Source of the DNA: Ophthalmolycus amberensis
Taxonomy: Eukaryota > Chordata > Actinopteri > Perciformes > Zoarcidae
Assembly (NCBI GenBank): GCA_024529925.1
Contig: JAFEUB010000817.1
Location: 470,001 to 534,000, forward strand
Length of the DNA: 64,000 nucleotides
Direction: 5' to 3'
Below, piece after piece: positions 1 to 12,076 of the stretch (the stretch's first letter is position 1; every line of letters begins with the position of its first letter). The notes below the pieces were generated by a model. It searched no databases. It had not been told where the DNA came from and saw only the letters and a list, made by a program, of their open reading frames with translations. A program made the translations under genes and the position numbers.

Positions 1-194
1 ACAGGGACAGAGGAGGAGGAGGAGGAGGAAGAAGAGTTTGAAATAATGGAAAGAGGGGGTGTTAGTCCGTCAGGGATGAGAACAAATTCATTATTACCAA
101 GTAGACGGTGTCAAAGTTGCTGCTCCTCTCTGCTTGGGCAAAGGTGCCCTCCTACCACAATCCACTCACTCATAATGCTGAAGGGTATGATAAA

Positions 195-225
<31 letters not shown>

Positions 226-237
226 CACACACACACA
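195..237. repeat. CA microsatellite
   Basis: An almost pure CA run interrupted once by an extra A. It is a simple sequence repeat; the short frames across it (His/Thr runs) are artefacts. Confidence 0.95.
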
Positions 238-695
238 GGCTCCATGCAGATCACTGAAAGATCAGAGCATTAAATCTGTTTGGTAAGTGACGCACACATA
301 CAGAGTGCTGTTTGGCAGAGCTGCAATATTAGCATACAGGCGATGGCTAAAAGTACCCCTTTAATAATGAATAGCTTGCATGTGTACAGATAATCTCCAA
401 CTTTAATCTGCACGCCCTAACATTGTAGAGTTTATTTGTATACTTGCAATGTACATTGTATTTAGAGAGAAGGAGAGGCTGATGTTTTTTGTGTGTACAA
501 AAAACATAAAGAACATAATTATATCCATCTTCAAAATAACAAAGAAATTCATGTTTTTGAGCGACGGGCTTCGAGACCTAAATGACGATAAAAGGAGAAA
601 TAATATTGATGTTTAATTGAACAAAATTTGTATAATTCCTGGATTGCGGCTGTATATTACAAATTCTTAAGATACAATTTACATTGTATAGACAA

Positions 696-905
696 GTTGA
701 AGCAGTAGTTTGACATTGTGGTACATTAGATGGGAGTAAGATGTGATGCTTGATACCACTCTCATCTCTGTATGCTAAATGTGAAGCTGCAGACAGCTTA
801 GTGTAGCTAGTTGCCCCTAGTTAGTTACCCCTAGCCAACAAATGCAGTAGTTCTTCACGTAACCCCCATCAAACCACAAATTACAAATGAGATATAACTT
901 GTTAA
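696..905 (+). repeat. Old copy of a teleost dispersed repeat (family A, copy 1)
   Basis: The order of blocks (AGTAGTTTGACATT, then GATACCACTCTCATCTCTGT, then a region rich in TTAG and CTAG words, then AATGAGATATAACTTGTTAA) matches a dispersed repeat I remember as very common in percomorph fish. A second, differently decayed copy is at 28703-28912. Transposon class is not clear from this copy, and the match is from memory, not a search. Confidence 0.55.
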
Positions 906-1565
906 GGGGGATTTGCTTTTTTCACCTGATGCAGCTGAAAAGTGTCCACAGCACACACGCAGTACGCCTTCGTGGAACTGGCTCTTGCATTTTGGAAGTG
1001 AGGGATAAACTGCTCAAGTTTGCATCTTCCATGTCTGGAACTTCTTTGAAGTCTCCATCCCTGCCTTTTCTTTTGATCCCTCCTTTCCTCTCTCCTTCTC
1101 TCTGCCCCCGTCCTTGTCACCTCCTCTGCTCAATCGTCTGTTTCTCCTTGTCTTTGTCAGCTTTCTTTCGTTTGGTATCAAAGCCCAGCTAATCTCCAGA
1201 GAATCAGGGAGGGAAACTACTGAGCAATCTTCTCATTCTGACTCCAGTACAGGATTTGTAGGACTCTTCAGTGGGACATCCAGAACATTTACTTCTTTCA
1301 CATGACGCCTTATTGTGGGGCATACATTGCCCTCTATTATAGGACATACACCACAAATACTGACAGGAAGAGTGTAGGAAAAGTAAATGCTACACAACAT
1401 GGCTTAAAACGGATGGCAATGTAAGTCACTTAAGACAGAAATTTGATGCCCTGTCTTTTCCTCTGGCGCCACCATCAGGTCAGAATTGTATTCAGTCTCG
1501 TAATTTGTTTTTCGACCAAATACTGAACCTAGAAAAGGAATGACATTCTCATCAGCCTCAGTGTG

Positions 1566-1711
1566 TTTGCTGCTAATATCCAAACGTTAGCATGTAACAC
1601 CAAAGTAAGACGGTGAACATGGTAAACAAAGCATTGTCATTGTGAGCACGTTAGCATTCTGATGCTTAACTACAGCCTCAAAGAGCTGCTAGCATGGCTG
1701 TATACTCTGAG
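1566..1711 (+). repeat. Old copy of a teleost dispersed repeat (family B)
   Basis: Contains CGTTAGCATGTAACACC, GGTGAACATGGTAAACA, CATTGTCATTGTGAGCA, CGTTAGCATT and GAGCTGCTAGCATGGCTGTA in that order. These are signature words of an abundant dispersed repeat in teleost introns. Recognition is from memory; edges are approximate. Confidence 0.55.
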
Positions 1712-2534
1712 TGTTGTTTATGAATAGTTTGGCTTGGTTCTGTACGAATTAAGCTTGATGATCACCCAAAAAGCCCTGAGAAGAATGTTCATCCGATATG
1801 TTTACTCAATGGTTTAGATGTTTAACTGGATGGAAAAGGTTGTTGGGAGATAAATCTGACTCAAGGCGACACGAACGTACACGCATATACCTCAACCCAC
1901 CGCCTTCTCCCTTCATGCCTCAGTCACTGGAGACTCACACGCTCACAAGCTCACAAATCACTCGGTTCCGTATCTCTGGAGCTTTAATGTTTCATCATCT
2001 ATAATTGCAGTCGTTTTTTTCTATAAATGTAACAGATTGATGTCGTGCAGCATGTTGCCGGTGTCTCTTCAGAACCGGAAAAAGACTGCACTACAGGAAT
2101 TAAGGAAAATGGGTTTATTTCCAGATCAACTCCCAAATCTTTTTTTTTTATAGTCGGACCATGTGTTTCAGATGGATTTCATGGCCCCGAAGGTGATGAA
2201 ACCCACTCAACAGATGAAGGGTTATTATGACGCATATGAGTTCACGTGAAGAGACGACTGATAAAACCAACAGCCTGCAAGGTTTTCATGAAAATCAGAT
2301 GCTGGAAGAGCTCATGATTAGTAATGTCAGTCGTCACAAACTTGAATTGTGAAGACTAAAATGGTGTTTTATTACGATCTGTCTACTCATTCTCTGACCC
2401 AGTAATCCCTTTTTTCTACGACAACAGTACCGCCCTCCCACTGCTCCACTTACCAGTGCATCTTAGCTGCCATGTTGGCTCGTGTTCCTATCTCCTCGGG
2501 TTAAACGTATGTGCGCAATGTGCTTGAAAGTGTC

Positions 2535-2623
2535 ATAAATATGTATGCATCTTTATGACACTTTATGATAAATATGTATGCATCTTTATGACACTTTATG
2601 ATAAATATGTATGCATCTTTATG
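2535..2623. repeat. 33-bp minisatellite, about 2.7 units
   Basis: Two identical 33-bp units (2535-2567 and 2568-2600) are followed by the first 23 bp of a third. The unit is AT-rich and contains ATGCAT and TTTATGACACTTTATG. Because 33 is a multiple of three, the minus strand stays open and shows a repeated 11-residue peptide, which is a by-product. There are no spacers, so this is not a CRISPR array. Confidence 0.95.
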
Positions 2624-3413
2624 CAAGGCTGAAAACAAGTAGCCAAAATGCCCTGTGGGGATATTTAGTTGTCGATGCGCCATCAAAGAGCTTGTACTGC
2701 TTTCAGAGACCATGTGTGTTTCCGTGTATTCGCATTAATGTTTCTGTGTTGAATGTCCATGACTGGAGGGCGACATTTGTTGAGTAGTTTGTTTTATGGG
2801 GTCTTCCCATTTCTGTTCGATGTTCTGCAGCTATTCTTACACTATTATGTACAGTAACAGTGAAGTACTTTATATTGTTACACTTTACATTTTTTACGAG
2901 TAAAAACCTGTGAGGGTTTTGGTTTTGAGACTAATTTTGATCTTCAAATCAAATATAAAATTGTTCGGCAACCAAGGCTTTACAATTGACCCACCAATTA
3001 CATCGTTTCAAGTTGTAACGTTGAGTGTGGCAAACCATTGTAGTCTGTTTTCAATGGCATGCAGGGAGCTCCAAATGATATCATACAAAATCAGTTTTAG
3101 TAATTTAAGATTAACTTGTCTGTCACAAAGCAACAGAGATTCTCCTCTAACAGGGCTCAACATCAAACAAACAATGCACATTTTAACAACACGTTTAAAC
3201 AATAAAATAGGACTTAAAGTACGGTTGACAGGGTAGAGGTCAGGGTATAGAGCCTTAACATGTTAACCTCCCTTTGCCTTATCTGCGTAAGCTCACACGA
3301 GGACCTAACCCAAAGTTTGAGAAACTCTTTTTTTTATTAAATTGTGATGTAAGAGTGATGACAAGTCCAGCAATACCAACCTCTCCATGTTGTTGTTTTT
3401 TTATTGTCTCCAG

Positions 3414-3664
3414 GCTACAGCACCATGAGTCCGCAGGAGGACAGCGAGAATCCGCCTGGGAACAACGACCCGCTCTCGGCCGGCGTCGACGTCGGTAACC
3501 ACGATGACGACCTGGACCTAGACACGCCTCCTCAGACGGCAGCGCTGCTCAGCCACAAGTTTCACCCCTACCGGCACACGCACATACACCACCACCCGCT
3601 GCACATGCACACGCACCACCTGCAGGCCGCGGTCACCGTGCACAGCGTGGATGCAGAGTGCTGA
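3414..3664 (+). CDS. cachd1: cachd1 terminal coding exon (VWFA and cache domain-containing protein 1, C-terminus)
   Basis: Encodes the last 83 or so residues of CACHD1, a large type I membrane protein related to the calcium-channel alpha2-delta subunits. The family is known to modulate voltage-gated calcium channels and has been linked to Wnt receptor signalling. This exon gives only the end of the cytoplasmic tail. The exon begins after TCTCCAG in phase 1 (the first base of a Gly codon is upstream) and ends at TGA 3662-3664. Visible segments are STMSPQEDSENPP, NNDPLSAGVDVGNHD, the acidic DLDLDTPPQTAALLSHKFH, a histidine-rich stretch (HTHIHHHPLHMHTHH) and the terminus AVTVHSVDAEC. These closely match the human CACHD1 tail as I remember it; the His-rich stretch looks expanded. 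Codons are GC-rich compared with the flanks. The VWFA, cache and transmembrane parts lie upstream of the window. Confidence 0.9.
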
Positions 3665-6250
3665 TCTTCAGCGCTGCAATCGCCCTCCTGCCAGGGACGG
3701 AACTTGTTTTTATTTAAAAAAAACTATTTTTTAAAACATTTGTGCTTGATTAGACGGCACACAGTAGGTACTGTCGGGATGGACGGAGGGAGAGAAAAGC
3801 TACAGCTGGACTCACAGCGTCACCGGGCCGCTGGGATGTCTGCCATCAATTGATGATTATTATGGGCATTAGCGTCATGGTGTCATTGTGCCAACATCTC
3901 CATTTCAACCCTTGTTTCCCCACCAACCCAGTCCAACATCTGGCAAGTGTACTCAAGTTTACACACACACTAAAAATGACCAGACCTGGGCCAGTAGAAA
4001 TATCCAAATGAGATTTTTTGTTGGTTTTCTGGTGGATTTTGGTGGAAATCTTCATGAGAGTGAACAAAAACGCGGCTTGAGCCCATTAATTGAGAAGAGG
4101 ACACAACTGGACCCTAAAATCCTTGAGGCAGAAGAGGGGTCTCCATTTCCAAGTGGAAGGCGATAGAAAATACCTGAGGATAATCACAGTAACATAGAAG
4201 TCTAGATGCTGATTGGACCCCTTTTGCCCCAGGCCTTCAGCCCAGCATCCCCACCAAGCCCACTTGTGGTGAGGGGCTGGAGGGGAACGGAGCCTCCTTA
4301 TTTGTTAAAACGACTCCGATGAAGAGTAAAGATACTGTATTTTTACATGGACCAGGATCTAATGTGGGATTCTATTACAGCTTTATTCCCCTCACGTCTG
4401 CAGATACACTCCCCAGTTTGTGTTCTCTGAAAGATATTTGGACATTTTCATGAGTGTCTGTGAAATTTAAAGTGCTAACTTTTTTTTTTTTTTTAATGAT
4501 TCACATAAATACAGGAAGAAACACTTAACAGAGGAAAAGATTATTTTTCTACTATTTATTTAAGAGGTAGATTTTCAATGACCGATTAGTAAGCAGCTGC
4601 AGCGAACACAAACAAGAAAGTAGTCGTGACAACACAATCTGTAAACAATGCATCATATTTAAAGCTCATTATTTTTGCTTCCCTTAATATCTGTAACTGA
4701 TTTTGTTTATTTAGAATTTGAAGTATATCAGACAGGCCGAAAATCTTACGTATTTTGAGCTTTTATGTTTCCACCTAATTGAGGGACTCTGGTGCATAAT
4801 CATCAGAAGCCCATTTGTATTTTATTTCCATTTATCTTTTTACTTTCTCCCCAGGAGTTTATTCTGAGCTATCTCTACCAGGATATCATATTTACCATAA
4901 AGTGTGTTTAAAAGTGTCTTTTTTTAAGCTGGAAACATCATTGGATGTGCAGGGACCTAAAATCAGATTTGCTCATTTAAAAAAAAAAAAAAATGAAAAT
5001 CCAGGTATTTTTCTGTGATTATCGGTAAAACAAAACAAATACATGAGCCTTAAATCACATCCTGTCCATCAGAGTAGTTAGGAGGAAGTGGTATTGGACA
5101 TACTTTTCACTGTTCTGAGTCACTGAGGTCTTGTCATTGTAAAGTAAGACTTGCTGTGCTGAACATCCTCATTCTGGACATGTCCTCTGTATCAGGAGGC
5201 AGAACTCGCTGCGGTCACTGGCCTTTGTAAGCCTCCTGGGGAAGGACGAGGGACGAGTGAAACTAACGCCAGCAAAACATTCCTGGCTTTAGTCACTGCT
5301 GGAGATTTGGTGTGTGAGGATAATTGGGGATCCTCACAACGGTCCCAAGAGACTCACAGAGTGCTGTCCCCTCTATCTGCCCGAGTAGAAAACAGTTTAG
5401 AAATCTCCCGTTTTAACAGAACTTTATTTTCCCCTGATGCCAAGCTGATGCTACACGTATGTTACGGTTGTGTGCTGGATTTGGTGCAAAACAAGTTGAA
5501 TTTCCGGTGATGCCCAAGATGGAGTCTCCTTCTCATCAATAAGAGTGAAAGAGGGAGAAATGCTGCTGTTGTTCAGAGGTTACACCCATCTGTCAGCTCC
5601 TCTGTGGTTAACCACTCAAAATGTATTTTCTACACGTCTCTGGTTTAAGTGTGTGTGTGTGTGTGTGAGAGATTGTGAAGAGAGAATGAGTATCCACCTG
5701 GAAGATTTTCATTGAATGCATTATTGTATTTTTTTCAAAATAGCCTTAGACTTATAGTTGAAATTATTATGATTGAGAAATCCACTTATTTTTATTCTGA
5801 TGAAGAGTCACTCGACCCGATCTGTGCTTCGTGGGTTTGATTGTTCAACTGGTCAAAATCAGTGTGACATCCATTTATTTCTATGTGAAAGAATGTCTAT
5901 TGTTTTTCAGAGATTCATTATGAAGTGTAAATACAGAATCACAAATGGCTATTAATGTCCTGTACACTCCATTGTTTTTATGTTGGTAAGACATGACGTA
6001 TGCTTCAGATGATGCTCAGATATTGTCTGTTCATGGTGTCTCACTATATTTTTGATGCCTTGGATGTTTTTTTAGATTTATTTTTCTTTAGGTCCATATT
6101 GGATGGAAGTCAGTTCTTGGAAAAATGTGTACACACAGTACACACACTTTTTATGTTTGAGATACTTATAGTTTTTTTTTTTTGTGTCTTCAAAATGTTA
6201 AAGAAAGCTCATCTCTCCGTGAACTTATTTAGATTTGCAAAATAAACGGT
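3665..6250 (+). other. cachd1: cachd1 3' UTR (inferred)
   Basis: Sequence after the cachd1 stop is gene-free and carries T-rich and A-rich tracts (for example 4476-4494 and 4978-4993). The first canonical AATAAA I noticed downstream of the stop is at 6241, so the UTR may be about 2.6 kb. Non-canonical signals could end it earlier. Extent is inference. Confidence 0.5.
6241..6246 (+). terminator. cachd1: Candidate polyadenylation signal of cachd1
   Basis: AATAAA, followed within 20-60 bases by moderately T-rich sequence (CATCTTTTC, TGTTCTTTACAG). It is in the right place and on the right strand for the cachd1 transcript. No transcript end can be seen directly. Confidence 0.5.
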
Positions 6251-6891
6251 ACTACATCTTTTCACGGAGTAACAACCAAATAACAGCCCTCTACTGTTCT
6301 TTACAGTCGGCTGCTGTGAGCTGCGCCATGGTTCAGTTGCTACTTAAGACTGTCGGCCACATTCATTCACTGTTATTTGAGTGCGTTTGTCACTCTAGTT
6401 GAACATTTGAACACCCAATGTGATGTCATCAAACTTAAATAATTGGACACCTCTGCTAGAGCAGAGATTAAAACCCAGTGGTCTTATTTTAGTACACATT
6501 CATGTCAAAGTAGTTCTGTTGTTGAACTCGGATGTGTCGTGGGTTACCGTATATATTCAACTCGAGGCTTAACTTACAGGAAGGTTTAACATCACGTTTA
6601 TGCCATGAGACCATTTACTGTTGAGCATATAAACATTTGTTTACTTGCAATCATCTTCACAATATTCATCATTTCTGTTCAGTTGGACATCGAAGCAGCC
6701 TTGTAGCATTTCTGGGCATATGTTTCGATAAGTGTTGATTTCGGGGCAAATTCCTTTTTACCAAATTGAGTTTGTTTTTAAAAACCCTTTTTTTTCCTGG
6801 AGAACAGTATTTACCAGCTGTTGTAAACAAATGTGTGTGTGTGTGTGTAGGACACTCGCATTAATTAATGTACTGAAGGAACGTGTACATC

Positions 6892-6909
6892 ACCCCCCCC
6901 CCCCCCCCC
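6892..6909. repeat. Poly-C tract
   Basis: An unbroken run of about 18 C after ATCA. Similar C tracts lie at 7861-7878 and 9618-9632, and a G run at 14405-14419. Such runs are prone to length error in assembly. Confidence 0.9.
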
Positions 6910-7283
6910 ATGTATCATATAAGGTTATCAAATTGAGATTTATTGCAATGTGAATGTGATAAAGTACATTTTTACACTTAAATGATCGGTCTTGTTTGTA
7001 TATAGCAAGCTGTGGCTGCTCATTGGAGGTTCAAACTTAACGGTATGCTGCACCACCTCAGGGCCTTGTTCTTCAAATGGTGCTTCAGGTTCATTCACCA
7101 GCTAGCCAGTTAATGTTAGTTATGCTATCTCGTTATGTCTGCTGCTCTTTGATGCTGAGCAGTTGGCATACAGTGTTTCTAATTCATAGCTTTTGGGATA
7201 AAAACAGCTGCTGGTTGTAAGTGGGTATGAGTACGGTATTGTTGAGATCAATGTAGGACAAAAACATTTAGCTGTTTTCTACG

Positions 7284-7317
7284 TTAACGTTAATCATCAA
7301 AGTATGATTAACGTTAA
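7284..7317. repeat. Perfect 14-bp inverted repeat with 6-nt loop
   Basis: TTAACGTTAATCAT is separated by CAAAGT from its exact reverse complement. It could form a hairpin or mark a small decayed inverted-repeat element. No target duplication was recognised around it. Confidence 0.8.
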
Positions 7318-7533
7318 GTTAAGGGGGAGTGGGAGTGAGTGAGTGAGTGAGTGATTTTTCAATGTGTTTCAGTCTGTTGCCTGTAGGCCATGCCATTTGT
7401 GGATGAATAGTGGTACATACTGCCTGGATGACCCTATCAGTTATTGATGATGCCTTTCTGTAGATGCAGTGTTTCCTGCCAGGGGACCTGGGAAACAACC
7501 ACAGGTGGAGAGACAACATTGTCACAACAGGCT

Positions 7534-7578
7534 GCAGACAGTTGCGGTTGCCAGGAGCCCGCGAGGTGCAGCCTGACA
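7534..7578. repeat. 45-bp GC-rich dispersed repeat, copy 1
   Basis: 43 of 45 bases are identical to 12032-12076, sharing the core GCCAGGAGCCCGCGAGGTGC. Flanking sequence differs, so the two are dispersed copies rather than a recent segmental duplication. The minus-strand frame through this copy (7319-7579, 86 codons) has a vague resemblance to the N-terminal part of Harbinger transposase-like proteins, which I do not regard as established. Confidence 0.75.
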
Positions 7579-8036
7579 CGGAGTATGTTATGTTTTAGTG
7601 GATTTTTACTTTTTTTCTGTGATAAAATTTTTAATTTTCAATACTCAAGGTTAGAGTACTGCAGCAAATCATCAGCATTTACTTACATCTGTAATACTGA
7701 TCAAGGATCATTTTTAACAAGTATACCACCATGGTATTCTTATTTATCCACGGATACAGTATTATGATATTCATTGACTGCCCTACAATGGGCTCTTTTT
7801 GCCCTCACAGTATTTAAAATATCCCTACCCCCACCCCAGATGGCACATGAGTATGACAACCCCCCCCCCCCCCCCCCCAAAAAAAACAAATCCCAACAAA
7901 ACTGAAAAATAGAAAACTGAAATATATTTATATATATTCCGGTAAAATGTAAAAGAAATAATAGAGAACTTACTCTAAACGATCTGACATCACTTTTGCA
8001 TTATCTCGTGATATTCGTAGAAACCAACAATGATGT

Positions 8037-8118
8037 GACCCGGGCCTCACTGCCTGCGCGAGCAGCGCATGACGGCTACCTCGCTGAACTGCTGCGGCTC
8101 ACACGCGTGTGGTTTGTG
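8037..8118. other. CpG-rich patch in AT-rich surroundings
   Basis: Contains GCCTGCGCGAGCAGCGCATG and further CG dinucleotides, next to AT-rich sequence such as TATCACGATATGTATCAC. Contrast this sharp often marks the core of an inserted element, but I could not find its ends. No coding signal. Confidence 0.4.
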
Positions 8119-11100
8119 GCCAAAAGCTTTTATCACGATATGTATCACAATATAGCATGTCTATAGTTATTTAATAAATAGTCTACGTGAAATAACCACA
8201 TGGTAAAGCCTATTTTTGTATTGAGAAACAGAACTGATTGTGCTGCAGGTTTGAGTACTGAGATTTGGTTTAATAAGGTTGACTTATAAACATAACGCAC
8301 ACCCAAATGAAATGCAACAACTTTTTTGATGGTGGTTATGTTTAATAATCTTAATTTGAACTGAAAATGGGAGTGTTTTTTTTTGCATTTCTGCTTTATT
8401 TGTTAGTGAGAGACGGGCGGGCCAGAAGTGTTATTATATAATGAAAGACACCTGGACTGTAGCATATGAGACTTCAAACAGAGCATCTGTGAATTTGCAA
8501 GGTCAGTCTTCTTTGATATCTGATCTCATCTTTTGATTTATCACATCTTATTTAAATGAGCTATAGATAGGTGGTGTACCACTGCCTGTTTAAGAGAGGG
8601 TCATAGTGTGCAGCTAAATAAATAGTTTCTCCTTGAGGTGGACAGTGAAAATAGAGAGGGGCTCTCTGTTTACTAAACATCAACATGGAAGTAGTTCAGC
8701 CCTGTTGAGAGCTGAAGGAGCTCTTTCCCCATGTTTTCGTCAGTCTTCCTGTCACCATGTCCCATGAACCTTCCCATCAGTTTCAGCATTCATTCACACC
8801 GCCCAGACATAGCCCTGTTTCTCTGTTTTCACTGTCACTCTCCTTTACTCTCCCTCTTTCTCCCGAGCTGTCTGCTTCTCCCTGCCAGGGAATCGCTGTG
8901 AATTAGAGCACTACGCTCGCTGTCCAAGCTCCCTCAGGTCATTTCAGTCAGTCCTCACTCTGCCAAATATCACAGCAGACATGCACTAGCAGCATATTTC
9001 GTGCAGTCCAGAGTCCCAGTTTCCCAAAACCATCTCGGCAGTATGATCATCATTCACAATGTTCTGCTCAAAGTTACACCGCTACGGTATTACTTCCTTG
9101 GTAACTAAATAAATCTCATCGGAGCCTCTGTAGGGATCGAGACATTAAAAATAAAAGTAAACAGTTGGGTTGAAAACAGGGTTTATTCACATTAAATTAG
9201 GTGCAACTTTCTCATGACAGATTCACTTGCTGGGCACATAAAAGCTTCCCTGACACACTGGTGAAGATGTATGCTTATGACCACTGTAATTAGGACATGC
9301 ATTTGGGAGGGACCTCTTGTGCATATTGTCCCTGTAGGTCCAGGTCAGCTGTTTTTAGTAGGTCACACCTCCCATGATCTCTATGATATGAGAAAGGAAG
9401 CTATGCCACTAGACAGCATCTGTGGTAATTTATGAGCACAGAGCACCGGCTCATTAATGCAGGCAGAGGCTTCAGTCCATTTTTATATCTTCAGACAAGA
9501 TTGCAGAGTGAGGTGTCCGTAATCGCAATGTACAATCATACGGGATACAAACCCATGTGTATGTGCTCACCGTCAACTCCCACGCGCAATGAATCCCTTT
9601 GCATTTAGGGTTCAACCCCCCCCCCCCCCCCCTCCCTCCCATCCCATCCTCACGCCTACTGAGCTGATCCCAGGTGCCTGCTTTGCCCGTTCAGCCACTC
9701 TGCCCACCCACGCACTCACTCTGAGTTCCAGCGAGCAGCGGCGAACGCTTTCCCGCTTTCTTCTCCACCTCCTCTCTACACCCACCCACTCCAAAAGGCT
9801 GTGAATCACTGGCTGACACACCAGCAGGGCTCTTGTGTTTTTAGATGGAGAGGGAGTAGCATCTCTCTTTCCCTTGGTTTGTGACGCATAGCCCATTATT
9901 CTGGGGATTGACTTGCACATGTAGCGCTTTTAGAGCTACAGTTTGGGCAACTGTGCGGGGCCGACTGTAGGCTGACATGAGTTAATGCGTGTGCGTGTTA
10001 GTGTGTAAGTGTAATATGGCATGCGTTTGTGCCAGTGGGACTGAGAGAACAAATTAATTGTTCTCTCATGGAAACGTTGTTTCGCACTTAGTGAAGTAAT
10101 TCATGCGTCTCTAAAATCAGCCTGTGCAAGTGACAGGCAAGTCCTTTCAGAGAACCACTGCTCAATGATTCATGTCCCCCCATCTGTCAGCAGGCACCGA
10201 CTATTGTATGTGCTGCAGTTGGATCAAAAACTGACTTCACCTGAATGCCTTTCAAGTGCAGGAAACAATGTCTTTGTTTCAGCTGATTGCAATTGGACAA
10301 AAACAAGTGTTTTGCACATGTGCAGGATGAATGCTGGTCATGAGCATTTCACACCTTTTGCAAAGGGACATTAGTTTGTGATTTGTAGCACATGTACTGT
10401 ATATATGAGGACATAACAATTTTTTTTCTTCAAAGTATTTCTTTGGTTTTCAGTACACAGTATCAGTATTATTAAGGACGTGACAGAATCTTAATAGAAA
10501 AACAGATTGCCAGTGATCACAAGATGTAGCCTGATGTAGGAACCAAATTAAGCCCATTTTTTTTTCTAGTTGAATAAAGTAATAGTTTTTTCTTCTATTT
10601 AAATGTTCAGACAATAGGGCTCATTGTAATTTCCCAGAGCCTATGAAGTCTTTACATGTTTTAAAACCTGAATATATACGATTATTCAATTTACTATTTG
10701 ATATAGCAGCAGGTCCTCACATTTGAGAAGCTGCAACCAGAGCATGTTTGGCATATTTGCTTGAAAAATTAGATGTCCGGACTGATTATCAAAATAGTTG
10801 AAGATTTATTTTGTGCAGAGCAGCAAATTGAGTCATTGGGTGAGTCACATCTATTAGCGTTGCACCTGGAAATCCTCTTGAATTAATAATAGTAAAGCCG
10901 GTATCATTGCCGTCTGGAGGTAAAATATGTCTTTCATATTGGATCCATCATGGCGAAGGAGCATTTGTCACCTTCTGATATGCAGGAAGACACGTGACTT
11001 GGTTTTTTAGCACATACAATACTGAGTATAGATTTAAGCTGATACACAAAGACGTGTTGAATTCACAGGAAATGAAAAAAAACGCAGTTCATCCTCTATG

Positions 11101-12031
11101 CCTTCTGTTTGAAATGTCATAAAATGCCCTTCTCTTTGGACTCTCCACTCGAGCGGACTGAGCGTAAGCTTGATTGAAGCGTTCATACAAACTGCCCATG
11201 TACAGTCGGTGTGTGTCAGTTCCACTGGTTCAGCCACTTGGCAATATGAGATCATTTTCACCCACTGACAACTGTGATTGTCTGGACTCCGATCTGCCAA
11301 GAAACGCTTCACACAGATGGCGAGAGAGAGAAGATGGAGGCTGGATGATGGAGGTTGATTTCCCCGTCTCTTACAGGCCTCGGCATACAGTGTGTGTGCT
11401 CTAAACATTTCCTTTAGTGGGTTGATGTGTGTGCAATTGCTGACATGTTAGTGGGCCTATACGTGAGTGTGAATGCATCTCATGAGTGTGAGTCTGTGTG
11501 CACGTGTCTGTCAGCGACTCATGCAGCCTGCGGAAGCTACATAGGCATTGTGAGGACTCGGCAGGGAGCTCTGTTCCCTTTGTGTTTGCCAGGAGCAGCT
11601 TTCCACCCACGGTGGGCAGGCAAGCAGGCTCGGTTGGCTGCTAGTTTGGCATTCACTGGATGACTTGGGTAGAAAGGAGGAGAGGCACGCAGCCATTCAT
11701 GGTTACATTATGCACGGGTAAGAAGAAAGCTGGTTTGGAGATATTCTCCAATGAAGGCCTCGCTCTCTCCTTCTGTCTTTGACCAAAAGAATAAATGTGT
11801 TAATTGTGCTACAGAACAAAAAATAATAACTGAGTTTATCTTCAATCATATATTCAGTCCCCTGCTGTAGACCTAAAACATTTACAGAACATACAAAACA
11901 CACGTCAGGCTCAACATGTGAAAGATTTAAGTATGGTTAAAACAACATTGATGTCAAGCCAGAATCAACAGACTGGACAGACTGGTGGTCTGCTGGTGGC
12001 ATTGGCGGACTTTGGTTGGCTTCTACATTCA

Positions 12032-12076
12032 GCAGACAGTTGGGGTCGCCAGGAGCCCGCGAGGTGCAGCCTGACA
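12032..12076. repeat. 45-bp GC-rich dispersed repeat, copy 2
   Basis: Second copy of the 7534-7578 sequence with two substitutions. It lies about 390 bp upstream of the raver2 start codon, in sequence that is otherwise AT-rich. The role is unknown. Confidence 0.75.

Larger units (their letters stand above)
1..3413 (+). other. cachd1: 3' part of the last cachd1 intron
   Basis: Non-coding sequence upstream of the terminal cachd1 exon, ending in a pyrimidine-rich acceptor (TTATTGTCTCCAG). I found no convincing additional exon here. It holds a CA microsatellite near 195-237, two old dispersed repeats (about 696-905 and 1566-1711) and a 33-bp minisatellite (2535-2623). That it is intron rather than anything else is inferred from the phase-1 acceptor at 3413, which needs an upstream coding exon outside the window. 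Confidence 0.75.

Noticed and set aside
2172..2192. A 21-bp exon-like segment between CAG and GTGATG
   Set aside because: Too short and without homology or conserved phase that I can show; splice-like flanks of this kind are common by chance.
2535..2623. CRISPR-like direct repeats
   Set aside because: Units are contiguous with no spacers, in vertebrate DNA; an ordinary minisatellite.
9589..9920. Overlapping frames on both strands with Pro or Gly runs
   Set aside because: Caused by the poly-C tract at 9618-9632 and neighbouring GC-rich intergenic sequence; no homology recognised.
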